In this document: positions 24,960 to 36,295 of the stretch, in pieces
Position numbering within the stretch: position 1 is the stretch's first letter
Layout of the letters: each line of letters starts with the position of its first letter
NCBI GenBank assembly: GCA_963969495.1
Contig: OZ018317.1
Coordinates: forward strand, 221,084,235 to 221,148,234
Reading direction: 5' to 3'
Source of the DNA: Ceratothoa steindachneri
Taxonomy: Eukaryota; Arthropoda; Malacostraca; Isopoda; Cymothoidae
DNA length: 64,000 nucleotides
The notes under the pieces: generated by a model
The model's input: only the letters and a program-made list of their open reading frames with translations
What the model was told of the DNA's origin: nothing
The model's database searches: none
Translations under genes and position numbers: made by a program

Positions 24960-25560
24960 AAATATACTCAATGTTTCAAGAAATTAAACATGAAGGCAAA
25001 AATGTTCGGCTAAAAATAAATCTTCTGAGAACAAAAGACATGACGAACCAACCAAGGGTCGACATGACATACATTTTAATTGGCGAGCAAATTAAAATGG
25101 TAGATAAATCTATCTATCTGGGTCAACAAAATAACAATGTCACCGGGAAAGACCAAGAAATCCAACGCAGAGACACTAGGCTTGAAAGCATTTGGAAAGG
25201 GGGGCATCGTCTTTAAAAGCAAAATTCCCATCGCCTGAAATAAAAAAAATATAAAAAAAAACTTGACCAAAAAACTTACATTACAACTTAGAATAATACA
25301 ATGAACTAATGAACGAATAAGGATAGGTATAATCTGGCGCGAGAGAAAATCAACCATTTGGATACCTGAACAAACCATATTTCAGGATACAGTTGAAGCT
25401 ATAAGATACCTGAAATGGAGCTGAGCAGGCCATGTGACAAGCTTCCAGGCGAATAAATGGAACAGAAAAATTATCGATTGGACTCCACTTGATAAAGGAA
25501 GACCGAAAGGGAAAACCAATTGCACAAGATCTACAAAAATTCATAAAAATGAGTTTCTTT
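24960..25560 (+). pseudogene. LINE reverse transcriptase C-terminal remnant
   Basis: The plus strand reads INLLRTKDMTNQP near 25020 and then MVDKSIYLGQ near 25105, followed by EIQRRDTRLESIW. This is the region after the catalytic box in LINE reverse transcriptases (KTK.MTN, then VD..IYLGQ, then EI.RR). A last piece at 25434-25540 reads AGHVTSFQANKWNRKIIDW, resembling the RTE/BovB-type C-terminal W-AGH motif. The fingers, palm and endonuclease are missing and there are several stops. It is a 5'-truncated, degenerate copy. Confidence 0.7.
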
Positions 25561-25605
25561 TAACAGTGGGAGATGATAATGATTATATACATATGTATAT
25601 ATATA

Positions 25606-25990
25606 TATATGCGGTTAAGAAGACAATGTTATAGCTAACTAAGCTCTTTATCTAGCCCTCAGGAGGAGCTCACAATCACGAGAGGAGAACATATAATCCA
25701 GCATTTCTAAGCAATCTAAAAAGATTACTATCAATCAGCCTTTATAAATGTTATCCCTGCTTTCGAAGAGAATGGAAAAATCGCTTTACCCACTCTAGCA
25801 GGCCTAAAGTGGGTAAAGCCATTTTTCCATAGTCTTCGAAATCAGAGATAACATTTATAAAGGTTGATTGATAGTAATCTTTTTAGATTGCATAGAAATG
25901 CTTATTGTGATTGTGAGAAAAACTCCTTCCGAGGGCTTGATGAAGAGCTTAGTTAGCCATAACATTGCCCTCTTAACCACATAATTACAA
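25606..25990. repeat. Palindrome (fold-back) bounded by (TA)n
   Basis: The two halves are reverse complements at roughly 88% by eye, with the centre at AGGCCT (about 25800-25805) and almost no spacer. Arms are about 190 bp and contain matching blocks such as GCTAACTAAGCTCTT and AATCTAAAAAGATTACTATC. A short (TA)n lies just left (25591-25610) and a 68-bp (AT)n starts at 26017 on the right. No protein is encoded. Confidence 0.88.
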
Positions 25991-26013
25991 TTGCGTTATT
26001 GCAAATATAATTC

Positions 26014-26016
<3 letters not shown>

Positions 26017-26084
<68 letters not shown>
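26017..26084. repeat. (AT)n microsatellite
   Basis: Pure AT dinucleotide repeat, about 34 copies, between the palindrome and a LINE remnant. Confidence 0.98.
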
Positions 26085-26086
<2 letters not shown>

Positions 26087-26540
26087 CTTGTCAATAGGGG
26101 GATGCCACTTAAGAACCCCGGAAAGATTTATGATGCGTGTGTCACACCAGACTTATTTTATGGATCAGAGACTTGGGGACTCACACAGAGGTTGGAAAAA
26201 GTGCTGATGAGCTGTGATAGGAGAATCTTGAGGTACATGGTTGGTGTAACATGGAAGGATGGAGACCAGTGAAGAGGTAGCTAGAAAGTGTGGTGTTGAT
26301 GAACTGGACGTAGTTCTGAGGAGAAGAAGATTGAGATGGTTTGGACATGTGAAGCGAAGAGATGAAGAAGAGGCAGGGGGTAGGGTAAGAAAATTGGAAG
26401 TGGATGGAAGAAGGTCAAGAGGTACACCTAAGAAAACATGGAAGAAGAATATAGAAGAAGACTTAGCAATGTTAGGAGTGCAGGAAAACTAGGTAAATAA
26501 TAAAGAAAGATGGGAGCAAATCTTCGAACGTTAACCTCAA
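26085..26540 (+). pseudogene. LINE reverse transcriptase C-terminus, two frames
   Basis: The plus strand reads KIYDACVTPDLFYGSETWGL followed by CDRRILRYMVGVTWKDG, then after a frameshift near 26265 TSEEVARKCGV...RRRRLRWFGHVKRRDE and GTPKKTWKKNIEEDL. This is the conserved C-terminal part of a common animal LINE family (YGSETW, RRMLR, RWFGHV.R and PK.TW motifs). A stop follows at 26490. The copy begins directly at the end of the (AT)n tract, so its 5' end is truncated there. It belongs to a different copy or subfamily from 24960-25560. Confidence 0.75.
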
Positions 26541-26641
26541 GAAACCAAAATTGAGAAAATCTGACCCTAAAAGAATAAAGTAAGTATATATATTACTGTG
26601 GTTTTATCCTTATAGTTACCCCTACGCTACTGTACTTTTTT

Positions 26642-26643
<2 letters not shown>

Positions 26644-26740
<97 letters not shown>

Positions 26741-26780
26741 GAAGAGAGAGAGAGAGAGAGATAGATAGATAGATAGATAA
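26644..26780. repeat. (TA)n, (GA)n and (GATA)n compound microsatellite
   Basis: (TA)n runs to 26698 and is followed by (GA)n with one interruption (26699-26760) and four to five GATA units (to about 26779). Confidence 0.97.
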
Positions 26781-27405
26781 TGAGCGAAAAGTCCTGAAAG
26801 TTCCACGAGAGACAGCCAAGGGTGTGTCAAGGGCTTTACTGGGCATGACCAGGAAGAACATGCCTCGAATATATGGTCAGGGTATTAACTTAAATCCTCA
26901 TCCTCCGTTCTTTGTACTTCTCCGTCAAAAGCTCCCCCTCCCCACCACTATTCCACCGGCCCCTTCATACAACCAAGGTGATATCGCGACCACGGATAAA
27001 TCGATCTCCTTCTCGCTGCGCATCCAGGGGGGCCATAGGAACCGCCCCATAAGTCAGCCAGATGCTTGAAAATTATTCTCTGGTTCCCCAGACATGCTCG
27101 AAGGGCAAGTCACGCACGGATAGCACCTTTCCTTGGCACTCATAGATGCCAGGCAAATGGGACATCTAAAGACGCTAACACCCACAAGTGGCACCCATTT
27201 TTGGTACCTCTAAGTGGTACTTTTACGTCACAAACTTACTGACATCCACAGATGGGATCCGTAGGAGGCACACGAATGTATTTGTCATTCGCAAGTAGCA
27301 AAGATATGGGACAACCATACGTGACATCCACCCATAAGTTGCATCCCCTAAAGTGGCACCCATTGGCAGCATAAAAAAGTGGCACCTTTATGAAGAGAGC
27401 TTCTA
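26781..27405. other. No gene; scattered AAGTGGCACC words
   Basis: I recognise no coding sequence. Between about 27180 and 27390 a loose repeat recurs, built on AAGTGGCACC(CATTT) and variants such as AAGTGGTAC and AAGTTGCATCC, at least six times with irregular spacing. This is consistent with an old tandem array. Confidence 0.45.
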
Positions 27406-27408
27406 AAA

Positions 27409-28650
27409 ATGCAACATTCTAGGATCCAAAGTCTGTTGTCCTTTTCTTCATTTTATCTTCTATCTGCTCTCGTCTCCGTTTCTTCTTCTCTCGTTTTCTT
27501 CTCCTGTCTACTCCAGGTTTTCTTTTTTTCAACTACTTTTCTTCTCATTTTTATTCTCTATTCTTGTTCTTTGGCACATTCTTCACCCGTTTAATTCTTC
27601 GGTTTGCTTTCCTATCGTTTAATTCTTCTGTCTGCTATCCTTTCGTTACGTTTTTCTTTTTCTGCTCTCATCTCGTTTATTTTAGAGGCTGCTTTCTTCT
27701 CGTTTTCTTTTTCATTCTCTTCCTCCTAGTTGTTTCTTCGATCTGTTCTCTTCTCTTTTACTTCTTTTGTCTACTATATGCACATATTCGTATTATGTTT
27801 GTCCTCCTCTCGGTTTCTTCTTCTGAATGTGTTTCTCTCTTTTTCTTTTTCTCTTTGCTCTACTCTCGTTTTCTTCATATCTCTCATCTCCTCTCGGTTT
27901 CTTCTTCTGAATGTGTTTCTCTTCTTTTCTTTTTCTCTTTGCCCTACTCTCGTTTTCTTCATCTCTCTCATCTCCTCTTGGTTTCTTCTTCTGAATGTGT
28001 TTCTCTCTTTTTCTTTTTCTCTTTGCCCTACTCTCGTTTTCTTTATTTCTCTCATCTCCTCTCGGTTTCTTCTTCTGAATGTGTTTCTCTTCTATTCTTT
28101 TTCTCTTTGCCCTACTCTCGTTTTCTTCATCTCTCTCATCTCCTCTCGGTTTCTTCTTCTGAATATGTTTCTCTCTTTTTCTTTTTCTCTTTTCCCTACT
28201 CTCGTTTTCTTCATCTCTCTCATCTCCTCTCAATTTCTTCATCAATCTGCTCTCTCGTCAGTTTCTTCTTGCGTCTGCCCTCATCTCGTTTTTTTCTTCT
28301 GTTTACTCTCCTCTCTTGTTCTTCTTCTTGCCTGATCTTATCTTCTTACCTTCTGCTGTTTTTCTCTCGTTTTCTTATTTTTTTTATGTCCTCCTTTCGT
28401 TTTCTTCTTTAGACTTATCTACTTTTGTTTTATTTCTCCATCAGATGATTTGTCGTTTTCTTCTTGTGTCCGTTCTCCTCTCTTTTTTTTCTTTTGTGTT
28501 CTACCATCTCTATTTACTCATTGTATGCTCTCCTCGCGCTTTCTATCTCAGTCGATCTCCTTTCATTTTCTTCTTCTGCCTGGTTTACTGCCATTTTCTT
28601 CTTCTGTCTGCTTCCATCCATTGTTTCTAGTTCACTCCTCCCTTTCCTGA
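27409..28650. repeat. Polypyrimidine block with 84-bp tandem repeat
   Basis: The plus strand is almost entirely C and T for about 1.2 kb. Inside it, a unit of exactly 84 bp repeats (CCTCTCGG marker or variant at 27806, 27890, 27974, 28058, 28142 and 28226). As 84 is 28 codons, frames stay open on both strands: plus-strand frames read hydrophobic F/S/L-rich peptides (up to 282 codons) and the minus strand reads a Lys/Arg/Glu-rich 28-residue repeat (150 codons). No start context, splice pattern or known domain supports translation, so I treat it as satellite-like. Confidence 0.85.
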
Positions 28651-29097
28651 GTGCGTTTAGGCTCACATAAAAGCCCCACCTACTAACTCAATCCTTTCCT
28701 TAGTCCGTATATGGACGCTCTGAGAATGCCCAGGACCTCGAAGAGCACCTTACAAAATCCCTTGTATCCTCCTCGTTCCTTTCTCTCTTGTTCCAAGTGA
28801 GCGCTCGTAAAAAAATATATAAAATAATAATGTATAAGGGTGACTGCAGTGCTCAAGGGCTCCTTTCCGCATTTTCACGAGCACCTTCAAGCAGCACTTA
28901 CTCGCCCCCAGAGGCTCCGCTTGCCATTAGGCAAAGCAGGCAGCTGCTTGGCGCCCCCAAGCCAGCAGGGGCTCCCAGAGGGCCAACCGCACTCTAGATA
29001 ATAAATTCACTACTCAGCAGCAGTGACATGTTGCAATGACAATTGGCCGGAAGGGGCCCACTGAGTCACAATCTCCCCTCCCCCACCTGTGTCTGTT

Positions 29098-29108
29098 AGA
29101 GAGAGAGA

Positions 29109-29149
<41 letters not shown>
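29098..29149. repeat. (GA)n microsatellite
   Basis: GA repeat with one GG interruption near 29111, within the 5' region of hAT-2. Confidence 0.97.
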
Positions 29150-29151
<2 letters not shown>

Positions 29152-29765
29152 TGTAGGCGCGTGCTGCCTCATCGTATGTAAACAAACATGAATGGTGCTG
29201 CTACCGCATCTCCGACAAAATGAAGAGAACCTATCCTTCTGGAAGTTAAAAAAGAAAGAAAGAAAAAAAGGAGGAAGAGGAGAAAAGAAAGCAAGACAGC
29301 GGAGAGAATAATAAATAACTGTAGTTTTAGATGTGTCTGAATGTCTCTCAAGTACCTGCTATGACTTGTTAACAGGACTTGAGTGTTTAAAATGACCAAA
29401 CAGCCAAGCTAATAGGATATGCTAAATTATTGACTTTTTGCAAGAATGTTACGTTATCTTACCTAAGTAATTGCAATATAAGTTTCTGTTTGTATGCACT
29501 GTGCAGCCAGTAGTTAGTAGGCCAGGCCTATGTGAAGGTTAAGTAGGCCTTGTGTTTTATAATAATGAAAAAAACAACATTATGAAGTAGTAATGCTATA
29601 CATTCAATATTTTTTGTTTAAGGCAAAATAAGTGTAAATAATAGATATTGAATTTTTACTTGCATGAGATGCATTTGTTTTAACAATGCCATAACAGTGT
29701 CAGTATGATGTTATAAAAGAGTAATATGTGTCTCATCATCTATTATCGTCTATATAACTAAACTA

Positions 29766-30697
29766 CGAGGGGCAGTCAATAAGTTTTGCAATTCGGATAT
29801 AACGAAACGAGATATGAGGAAAAGTGTTTTATTATTTTTCAATATAACTACCCTCGACTTCAATGCACATGCGCCACTTGTCCCTGAGGCTTCGAATTCC
29901 CGACAACCAGAAATCTCCCGACTGCTGTTCAATCCACTCCTGGACGGCGAGCTGGACATCTTCATCGTCCCCAAATCGGCGTCCACGCAGTGCAGCCTTG
30001 TGCTGGCGAAATAAAAAGTAGTCGCTAGGAGCCAGATCTGGACTGTAGGGGGGATGGTTGAGCTCCTCGAATCCGCACTCGCGCAGGGCAGCTTGTGCAA
30101 CTCTGGCCTTGTGGACTTTGACGACGTTGAAGTCGATCATGGGGCGTGAGGTTTCTAGCGACCTAACGGGCAAAGACCTTTGTCATGGCCAAATTGTCGT
30201 GGATGATGTTGATAACACTTCCATGTGATATTCCAAGTTCTCGCTCGATTTCATCGACCTTCACCCGTCGATTTTCGAGGATCCTCCTCTCCACACGGGC
30301 CACATTTTCCTCGTTGGTCACGTCTGACGGGCGGCCTGGACGAGGGTCATCTTCAAGGGACTCACGACCATGACGGAACTCCCTATTCCAGCGAGTAATG
30401 GTTGCATAGGAAGGCGTGGTGTCGGTGTACACTGCAACCATGCGTTCATGGATCTCTTTTGCATTCTTATCTTCCTTGGTCAAAAATTTGATCACTGCGC
30501 GGTGCTCAACCTTCTCTATTGTTAAAAAATTTGTGACTGACGATCTGCGTTCAGCTACTGCTTCTTAAATAGACGAGGCAGGAGTGTGCAGCTGCAGGTC
30601 CTGACTTGTCATAACTTGTCCTAACACCCCCACAAACAGCCATCCCCCTTCCTCTGTTTTGCCCTACCGATTCACAAAACCTATTGACCGCCCCTCG
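29766..30697 (-). mobile_element. Mariner-A, internally deleted, with TIRs and TA duplication
   Basis: TIRs CGAGGGGCAGTCAATAAG (from 29766) and CGAGGGGCGGTCAATAGG (inverted, ending at 30697) face each other and are flanked by TA on both sides (29764-29765 and 30698-30699). The 932-bp length is about 350-400 bp short of a normal mariner. The missing part is the middle of the transposase gene. The element lies in the first intron of the hAT-2 gene and on the opposite strand. Confidence 0.92.
29832..30495 (-). pseudogene. Mariner-A transposase with central deletion
   Basis: The N-terminal DNA-binding part (30163-30495) shows the helix-turn-helix region with DDPRPGRPSDVT and ISHGSVINIIH. The frame then changes and the sequence jumps from LTPHDRL (near 30125) directly to ARVAQAALRECGFEE, continuing to HPPYSPDLAPSDYFLF (third catalytic Asp, near 29990) and WRMCIEVEGSYIEK at the end. 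The stretch that normally carries the first two catalytic Asp residues (TGDE and HDNA motifs) is absent. It therefore cannot make an active enzyme but keeps both ends that a transposase would act on. Confidence 0.9.
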
Positions 30698-33556
30698 TAT
30701 AATATTTAATTTTCTCTTTTGCTCAGGATCACTAAGAAGGTTCTTGCACCTAAAGGTGTTACAACACCTTCACCAAATCCTGAACATGCAACTTGTAAGT
30801 AAATGATTCTCACCTTAACTATGTTTTAAATTTAGATGTCTTTTAACATTATATGCCTTGTTCTGCTACCTCCAACACTACAGTTCCAAGCACAAGTATA
30901 TCCTTCAGTGAGCAGTCAGCTTCAACCAGCACTGCAATAAAAATAATTCCTTCTCCTGACTTTGTTGACCAGGAGGAGAGAACACCACCACAAGGGCCCA
31001 TTCCAGGGATGGTATTTTAGTTGTTTAAATATTTACTTGCAATTTTATCACACAGACTATGGCCTTTTTCGTAATAATTATGTGTGTTTTTGTTGTTTTG
31101 TTAGCTCAGGCAGCATCCACTGAAAAGTGTCTCAGCAATACTGAAAAGTGTCCACGGGTAACAAAAGGATCTGCCCAGGTTAAAGATATTGTCTTTTCAC
31201 AAAACAATGACAAAGTTCCACGCAGATTTACAAAGGACAATTATCATATGGTAATGGAAAATGGGGACAAGATACAGCGAACATGGTTAATATATTCAGT
31301 ATCTACAGACTCAGTGTTTTGCTATGCTTTTAAACTATTTAATAAACAGGACAATGCTGCACTCACAAAAGGGGGGTTTAGAAAGTGTAAAAACCTTGCA
31401 GGCCATCTAAAAGATCACGAGTATTCCAAAACACACATTACTAATATGAAAAGTTGGCATGAGCTCCAGATGCGGCTAAAAACAAAAACGGCTCCTGATC
31501 GAATTAATCAAGATTTATTATACCTTGAGGAGTATCACTGGAAAGCAGTAATGCACTGGGCGATTGCTATAATATGCCACCTTGCAGAAAGAAACCAAGC
31601 ACTTAGAGGACATAGAAATATCTTATTTGACCCCCACAATGGAAATTTCTTGTCACAAGTGGAATTGATGACAGAAAGAAACAAAGGTACACTATCTTAG
31701 TTCACAGATTCAAAATGAAATCATTGAATTGGTTAGAGGAAAAATAGTAGCAGAAATAGTTAAAATGGTGGAAAAGCCAAATAATACTTTTCAATCATCA
31801 TGGACTGCACACCTGACACAAGCCACACCGAACAACTTTCCATTGTGTTAAGAATTGTAAACTGTGAGCCATTAGAGGGTGTGTCAATCACTTAACATTT
31901 CATAGGGTTTGTGGGTGTAAAGGACACAACTGGAATGGGTCTATGTGAGACACTACTGGAGAGTCTGTCTGACTTTAACTTCAACCTTGCAGACTACCGT
32001 GGTCAGTCCTACGACAATGGCAGTAACATGATGGTGCAAAAGCAAGGTGTTCAAGCAAAAACCCTCCATCTCAATAAGAATGCACATTGTGTTCCTTGTA
32101 GCAGGCATAGATTGAATTTGCTTGTAGCTGATGCGGCCAAGTCCTCTGTGACATCCATCTCCTTTTTTGGTGTCCTGCACAGGCTATACAATCTTTTCAG
32201 CTCTTATGTTCAACACTGGGCTGTTTTACAGCAACATGTAAAACACTCGACAGTAAAATCTTTGTCTGTGACCAGATGGGAGGCCAGGATTGACAGCGAG
32301 AAGGTAGTTCGGTACAATCTACCAGAAATAATTCAGGCAATGACTGCCCTACAAAATTCCTCAGTACAGAAAAAGGACGCTGAGACAATGTCAACAGCAA
32401 CCAGCATACAGAAAGAACTGATGACTTGGGGTTTCCTGCTGTGCACAAATATCTGGTATAATGTACTTTATCAGGTTAATTGTGTTAGCAAGCTTTTGAA
32501 GATCCCTACTGGTTCTTTTGAACTAGTGCAGTCCGTCAATATCTGGAACAGTTCAGGCAAAATTGGCTAGCTGATGCCAAAACAGCGAGAGAAATACCTG
32601 AAACTTTAGGCATTGAGATGACATTTCCAGCAAAAATGCAAAGTAAAACAACCCGACAGTTCCAATATGAAAGCAGAGAGGAAAGTCAGTCTACTCCAGA
32701 AGAACACGTCAATAGAGAGTTTTTCTTTCCCCTAGTGGACACAGCCCTGACCAGCTTAAATGACAGTTTTTCCAGACTTGAAGATGTTTATAGCCTTTAT
32801 AGTTTTCTTTTTTCAAAGGAAGAAATGTATGCAGCAATTCAAAATGACACCCTTACAGAAAAATGTAAAAAGCACGAAAAAGCACTCCACAACATAGATT
32901 TTGAGCATTTGGTGCTGGAGGTCAAGGCTGCATACCATGCATTTCCTGATCATGTATCCTCCCCAAGAGAAATGCTCAACTATATTTACAAGAAGTATCT
33001 TCTAGATCTTTATGCAAACCTTAGCATTGCCTTTTGACTTTTACTGACAACGCCAATCACTGTTGCCTCTGGGCAGAGAAGCTTCTCGGCACTGAAGTTG
33101 ATAAAAACTTACCTCAGGTCCACTATGTCCCACGACAGGCTTTCAGGACTTGCTTCAATTTCAATAGAGCACAAGGTGAGAAGATCTTTAAGTTTGGAAG
33201 ACATGACCACTGCTTTTGCACAAGCCAAGTCTCAAAAGCACCACTGGTAGGAGCAATTTTCAGAGTTTGAACATGGGAGCAAAATCCAGTGTGTTTTATG
33301 ATTTATTTTTTGCGTTTATTACTTGATAATGTCATTTTAAATGTACATATATAATGTTTAATTTGTATTTTTTTATATAAAAAGCTAATGTGCACTTAGG
33401 AGAAATAGCACTGTAAACCTGTGTACAATTTTGTTAATACTTTTTATATATTATTGTCGTTTGTATTGACTGTTTTGCTTTAGTGGATTTTTAATTGTAC
33501 TGTATTTTTATTGCACATAATGTTTACGTGGGAAATGCAGATGTCCACTTTAAAAT

Positions 33557-33559
<3 letters not shown>

Positions 33560-33614
<55 letters not shown>
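33560..33614. repeat. (TA)n microsatellite
   Basis: Pure TA repeat within the 3' region of hAT-2, about 85 bp before its right terminus. Confidence 0.98.
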
Positions 33615-33618
<4 letters not shown>

Positions 33619-33999
33619 CATTTTGCTGTCAAATTCTATTCAAACCTTCTACGTCACTTGTTGCTTGGGGCCTCAGGGGACCTATGCTACGCTACTGCTT
33701 GCACCAAACAGGTGTTTTAAGCTTTTAATGAAGAGTATCGAGGAATGACATGACAAGGACCTAATCCAGGAGACATTCCATCCCCGATTCCCGCAGCTGT
33801 TCCGCGACGCTATGCAACTCTTTCCGCTCCAAAGGTGGTATCTGCTGGTACCACCGAACATTTTGAGATAAGGCACACACCTACGTTCCTCAGGCTGCAA
33901 CAAGAATGCAACTTCGGGAAACTTCAGAGAGGGACACCAATGGCAGTCTCCTCCCTCTTTCTCCAATATCCTTGCCCCCACCTCATTGATCCCATCACC

Positions 34000-36295
34000 T
34001 AAAGACTTTGCTTGATAAACACCGGATCCGTTATTTCGTTAATCTCTTCAACTTGCGATTATCTACAACAGGACGAGATCCGCGTCCCACTACAAACGGC
34101 TTTAAGGTACCCAATACGAACCTTTGGTAAGGCAGCACTTACTCTCCAAATGGGATTAAGAAGGGACGTTACATGGAATTTTCTAGTTGGTGATGTCAAG
34201 TAAGCGATCATAGGAGCCAATCTCTTATTCCATTATGTATAATATTTCGGTGAATTTAAAAATCTCGGGTTTAGTGGATGACTGAACTAAATTAAAAATC
34301 TGGGCTTTTGGTGAGAATACAATTTTGCCTTCAATCTTTTGCTCGATTTCAAGTAACTCTTCAATCCATTACCTCCTCAATCAATAAAAAATTATATAAC
34401 ATCCCCAAAATGCAATAATTAAAGTCCGCCTAACATATCCTTGCCCTTATTAGCGTTATCTGCCAATCCAAAGACCTCCAGTTGCAAGGAGGCTTCGGCG
34501 CATATCCCTCAAACTATTAAGTGCAGTTATTGTCATCATATAAACTCTCCTGAGGGAAAATAAGATACAACCGATTAAGTCACCATATGCATCTCCCATT
34601 TATTTGTTGCCGACATTGGACAACAGCTATCGCGTTCCGTGTAACTAAGCGCCGTTTAAACTCACAATAAAAGACATATCTGCTTCCATATTTGACTTTT
34701 GTCAAAGTCTGCATGGCAAGAAGGTATTTTCCAAGGTTAACTTGCAAAATGCTTTATTTAAATCCTCTATAGAGCCCTCATCCATCAGAAATACTGCTAT
34801 GATCTCACCGCTGGTCTCATACGAGTGAAATTCCCTCTTTCAAAGTCTCTGCAGTTCATTAAAAACATTTCATCGGTATATTAATCATATATTGGATAGT
34901 TTGGATTTCGTCTTTGCTTATATAAACAACCTTTTTATTGCAAAGACGAGGCTCAACATTTGGAGCAACCTTTGGCAAAATTGAAATTTCACGGTTTGCA
35001 AATCAACAAGACAAAGTGTGTTTACTCAGTAGAATCCATTAATCTCATAGAATATTAAGTAGATTTCTACATCTCCAAAGAGGATGAGACAACTGCTATT
35101 AATGAATATGCTAGGCCAACAACTTTGCAAAAGTTACAGGGATTCCTTGCCTTAGTCATTTTCCTTGGACGAATAAAAACCAGGTGTGCTGACCAAAGTC
35201 ACCTGCTCTCACTAATTCTGATTTATGACCTTATGACCTTCACAACTTTCAATAATTCCCGGATTAACCTTGGTGGGACCTTCGTAATTATATCACTCAA
35301 AGGAGAATGTAAAACAACATAGTGAGATATAGAGTCGCCCGCGACTAAAAATGCTCCCACAACTCTCAGTTCTTTCACAAAATTGCTAAAAAATTCCACT
35401 ATTTTGCTTTACTCGAAGCTAAATTGTTCCCTTCGTCCAATCACTTACCCATCAGAAATGGGTGCTAGCGCTGTCTTGCAGCAATTATCTGAGGAAGAGT
35501 TGGGGAATGTAAAGCTAGAGGATTAAAATATTTATCAGGCACATGCATAAGGGCATTAATTTGCACCTTTTAACGATTGCTGCAAACTTTCTTGCAACCA
35601 GGCACACTCTAAGGAAAGCTCGCGCGTTCGATCTAATCAGTCAGTACACTGATGACACAGAGGACATAGGAGGAAGAGATAATCCCAGTGATGCTTCTCT
35701 CTCTTGGCCATCCATCAAAAAATGCAACACGCAATCCATGCATAACCATGCAACCTCCCACCATCACAAGATGGCATTCTAATCTATTCATTTGAATTCA
35801 TTATTAAATCAAAGCTCCTTCATTTCCAATCATAAAATTATGAAACCTTAGCCAAATTCAAGTCTCCGCTTTAGAATTGAATTCTTTGCAAGAGGATCCT
35901 AGTACCTCACTTAAATTTCATAAAATTGTTTTGCCTTCATTATATCATTTGTGATTTATCTACAAGTTTTTTACGTCTTTACCTCACCCCTAATTTTCGC
36001 AAGTTAATCTCCCGCTTTTACCACAATTTAGGACATATTGAGTCTCGTCCCCCTATTAAATCAATTTCTGACAGATTCCTACAGAAATACACCAAAAAGA
36101 AATATACATGAATGGGTAAGAATTGCTTACAATAACCAGACATCTAAAGTCCAACGACATACAAAGAAACTACTCACACAATTTACTGCTCCATGGAGGA
36201 GATTTCATAGTGTCCATATGGACATTTTGACTGGTTCACCAACGACAAAAGGAGGTTATATATATCTTCGACTGTCGTCCAGAGATGGCCACTAA
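34000..36295 (+). pseudogene. Gypsy-type LTR retrotransposon pol remnant
   Basis: Motifs appear in the Gypsy order. At 34012-34203 is a retropepsin-like segment MINTGSVISLIS ending in VTWNFLVGDVK; the catalytic DTG reads NTG. Around 34560-35170 are weak reverse-transcriptase fragments, finishing with TLQKLQGFLALVIFLGRI, the usual start of the connection region. Around 35440-35480 is a LPIRNGC...AIITEEELGN-like RNase H start, and at 35630-35700 QYTDDTEDIGGRDNPSDA, its end. At 36020-36290 are integrase fragments with FYHNLGHIESRP and FTAPWRRFHSVHMDILTG. Stops are frequent in all frames. No flanking LTRs and no envelope-like gene were recognised, so this is an old internal fragment. Confidence 0.75.

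Larger units (their letters stand above)
29219..33280 (+). pseudogene. hAT-2 transposase (ZMYM-like), exons, broken
   Basis: The first exon begins ATG at 29219 and reads MKRTYPSGS, then a stop, then KRKKEKKEEEE, the usual N-terminus of this hAT group. Exon two (30727-30794) ends at a GTAAGT donor. Exon three (30894-31011) joins in frame. Exon four begins at 31110 after TTAGCTCAG and covers RTWLIYS, NLAGHLKDHEYSKTH and LRGHRNI (DUF4371 region, to 31700). Then come DCTPDTSH (near 31805), GVKDTTGMGL, DYRGQSYDNGSNM (near 32005), CSRHRLNLLV and TRWEARI. The dimerisation part reads QRSFSALKLIKTYLRSTMSH near 33070-33140 after a frameshift. Early stops and at least three frame changes inactivate it. 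Order and spacing are as in full-length relatives. Confidence 0.85.
28909..33697 (+). mobile_element. hAT-2 DNA transposon with nested mariner
   Basis: The left end starts CAGAGGCTCCGCTTGCC at 28909 and continues into ATTAGGCAAAGCAGGCAGCT, a common style of hAT terminus. The right end, read inward from 33697, starts CAGTAGCGTAGCATAGG. Flanking octamers are CTCGCCCC (28901-28908) and CTTGCACC (33698-33705), matching at six of eight positions. The interior encodes a plus-strand hAT transposase with introns. A mariner (29766-30697) sits in the first intron. Length without the mariner is about 3.9 kb. The boundaries are good candidates but not certain, because the two termini agree only loosely. 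Confidence 0.72.

Noticed and set aside
27564..28412. 282-codon hydrophobic frame as a multi-span membrane protein
   Set aside because: It is produced by an 84-bp pyrimidine repeat; other frames on both strands are equally open.
34000..36295. Endogenous retrovirus
   Set aside because: Only Gypsy-type pol remnants are seen; no envelope-like gene and no LTR pair.
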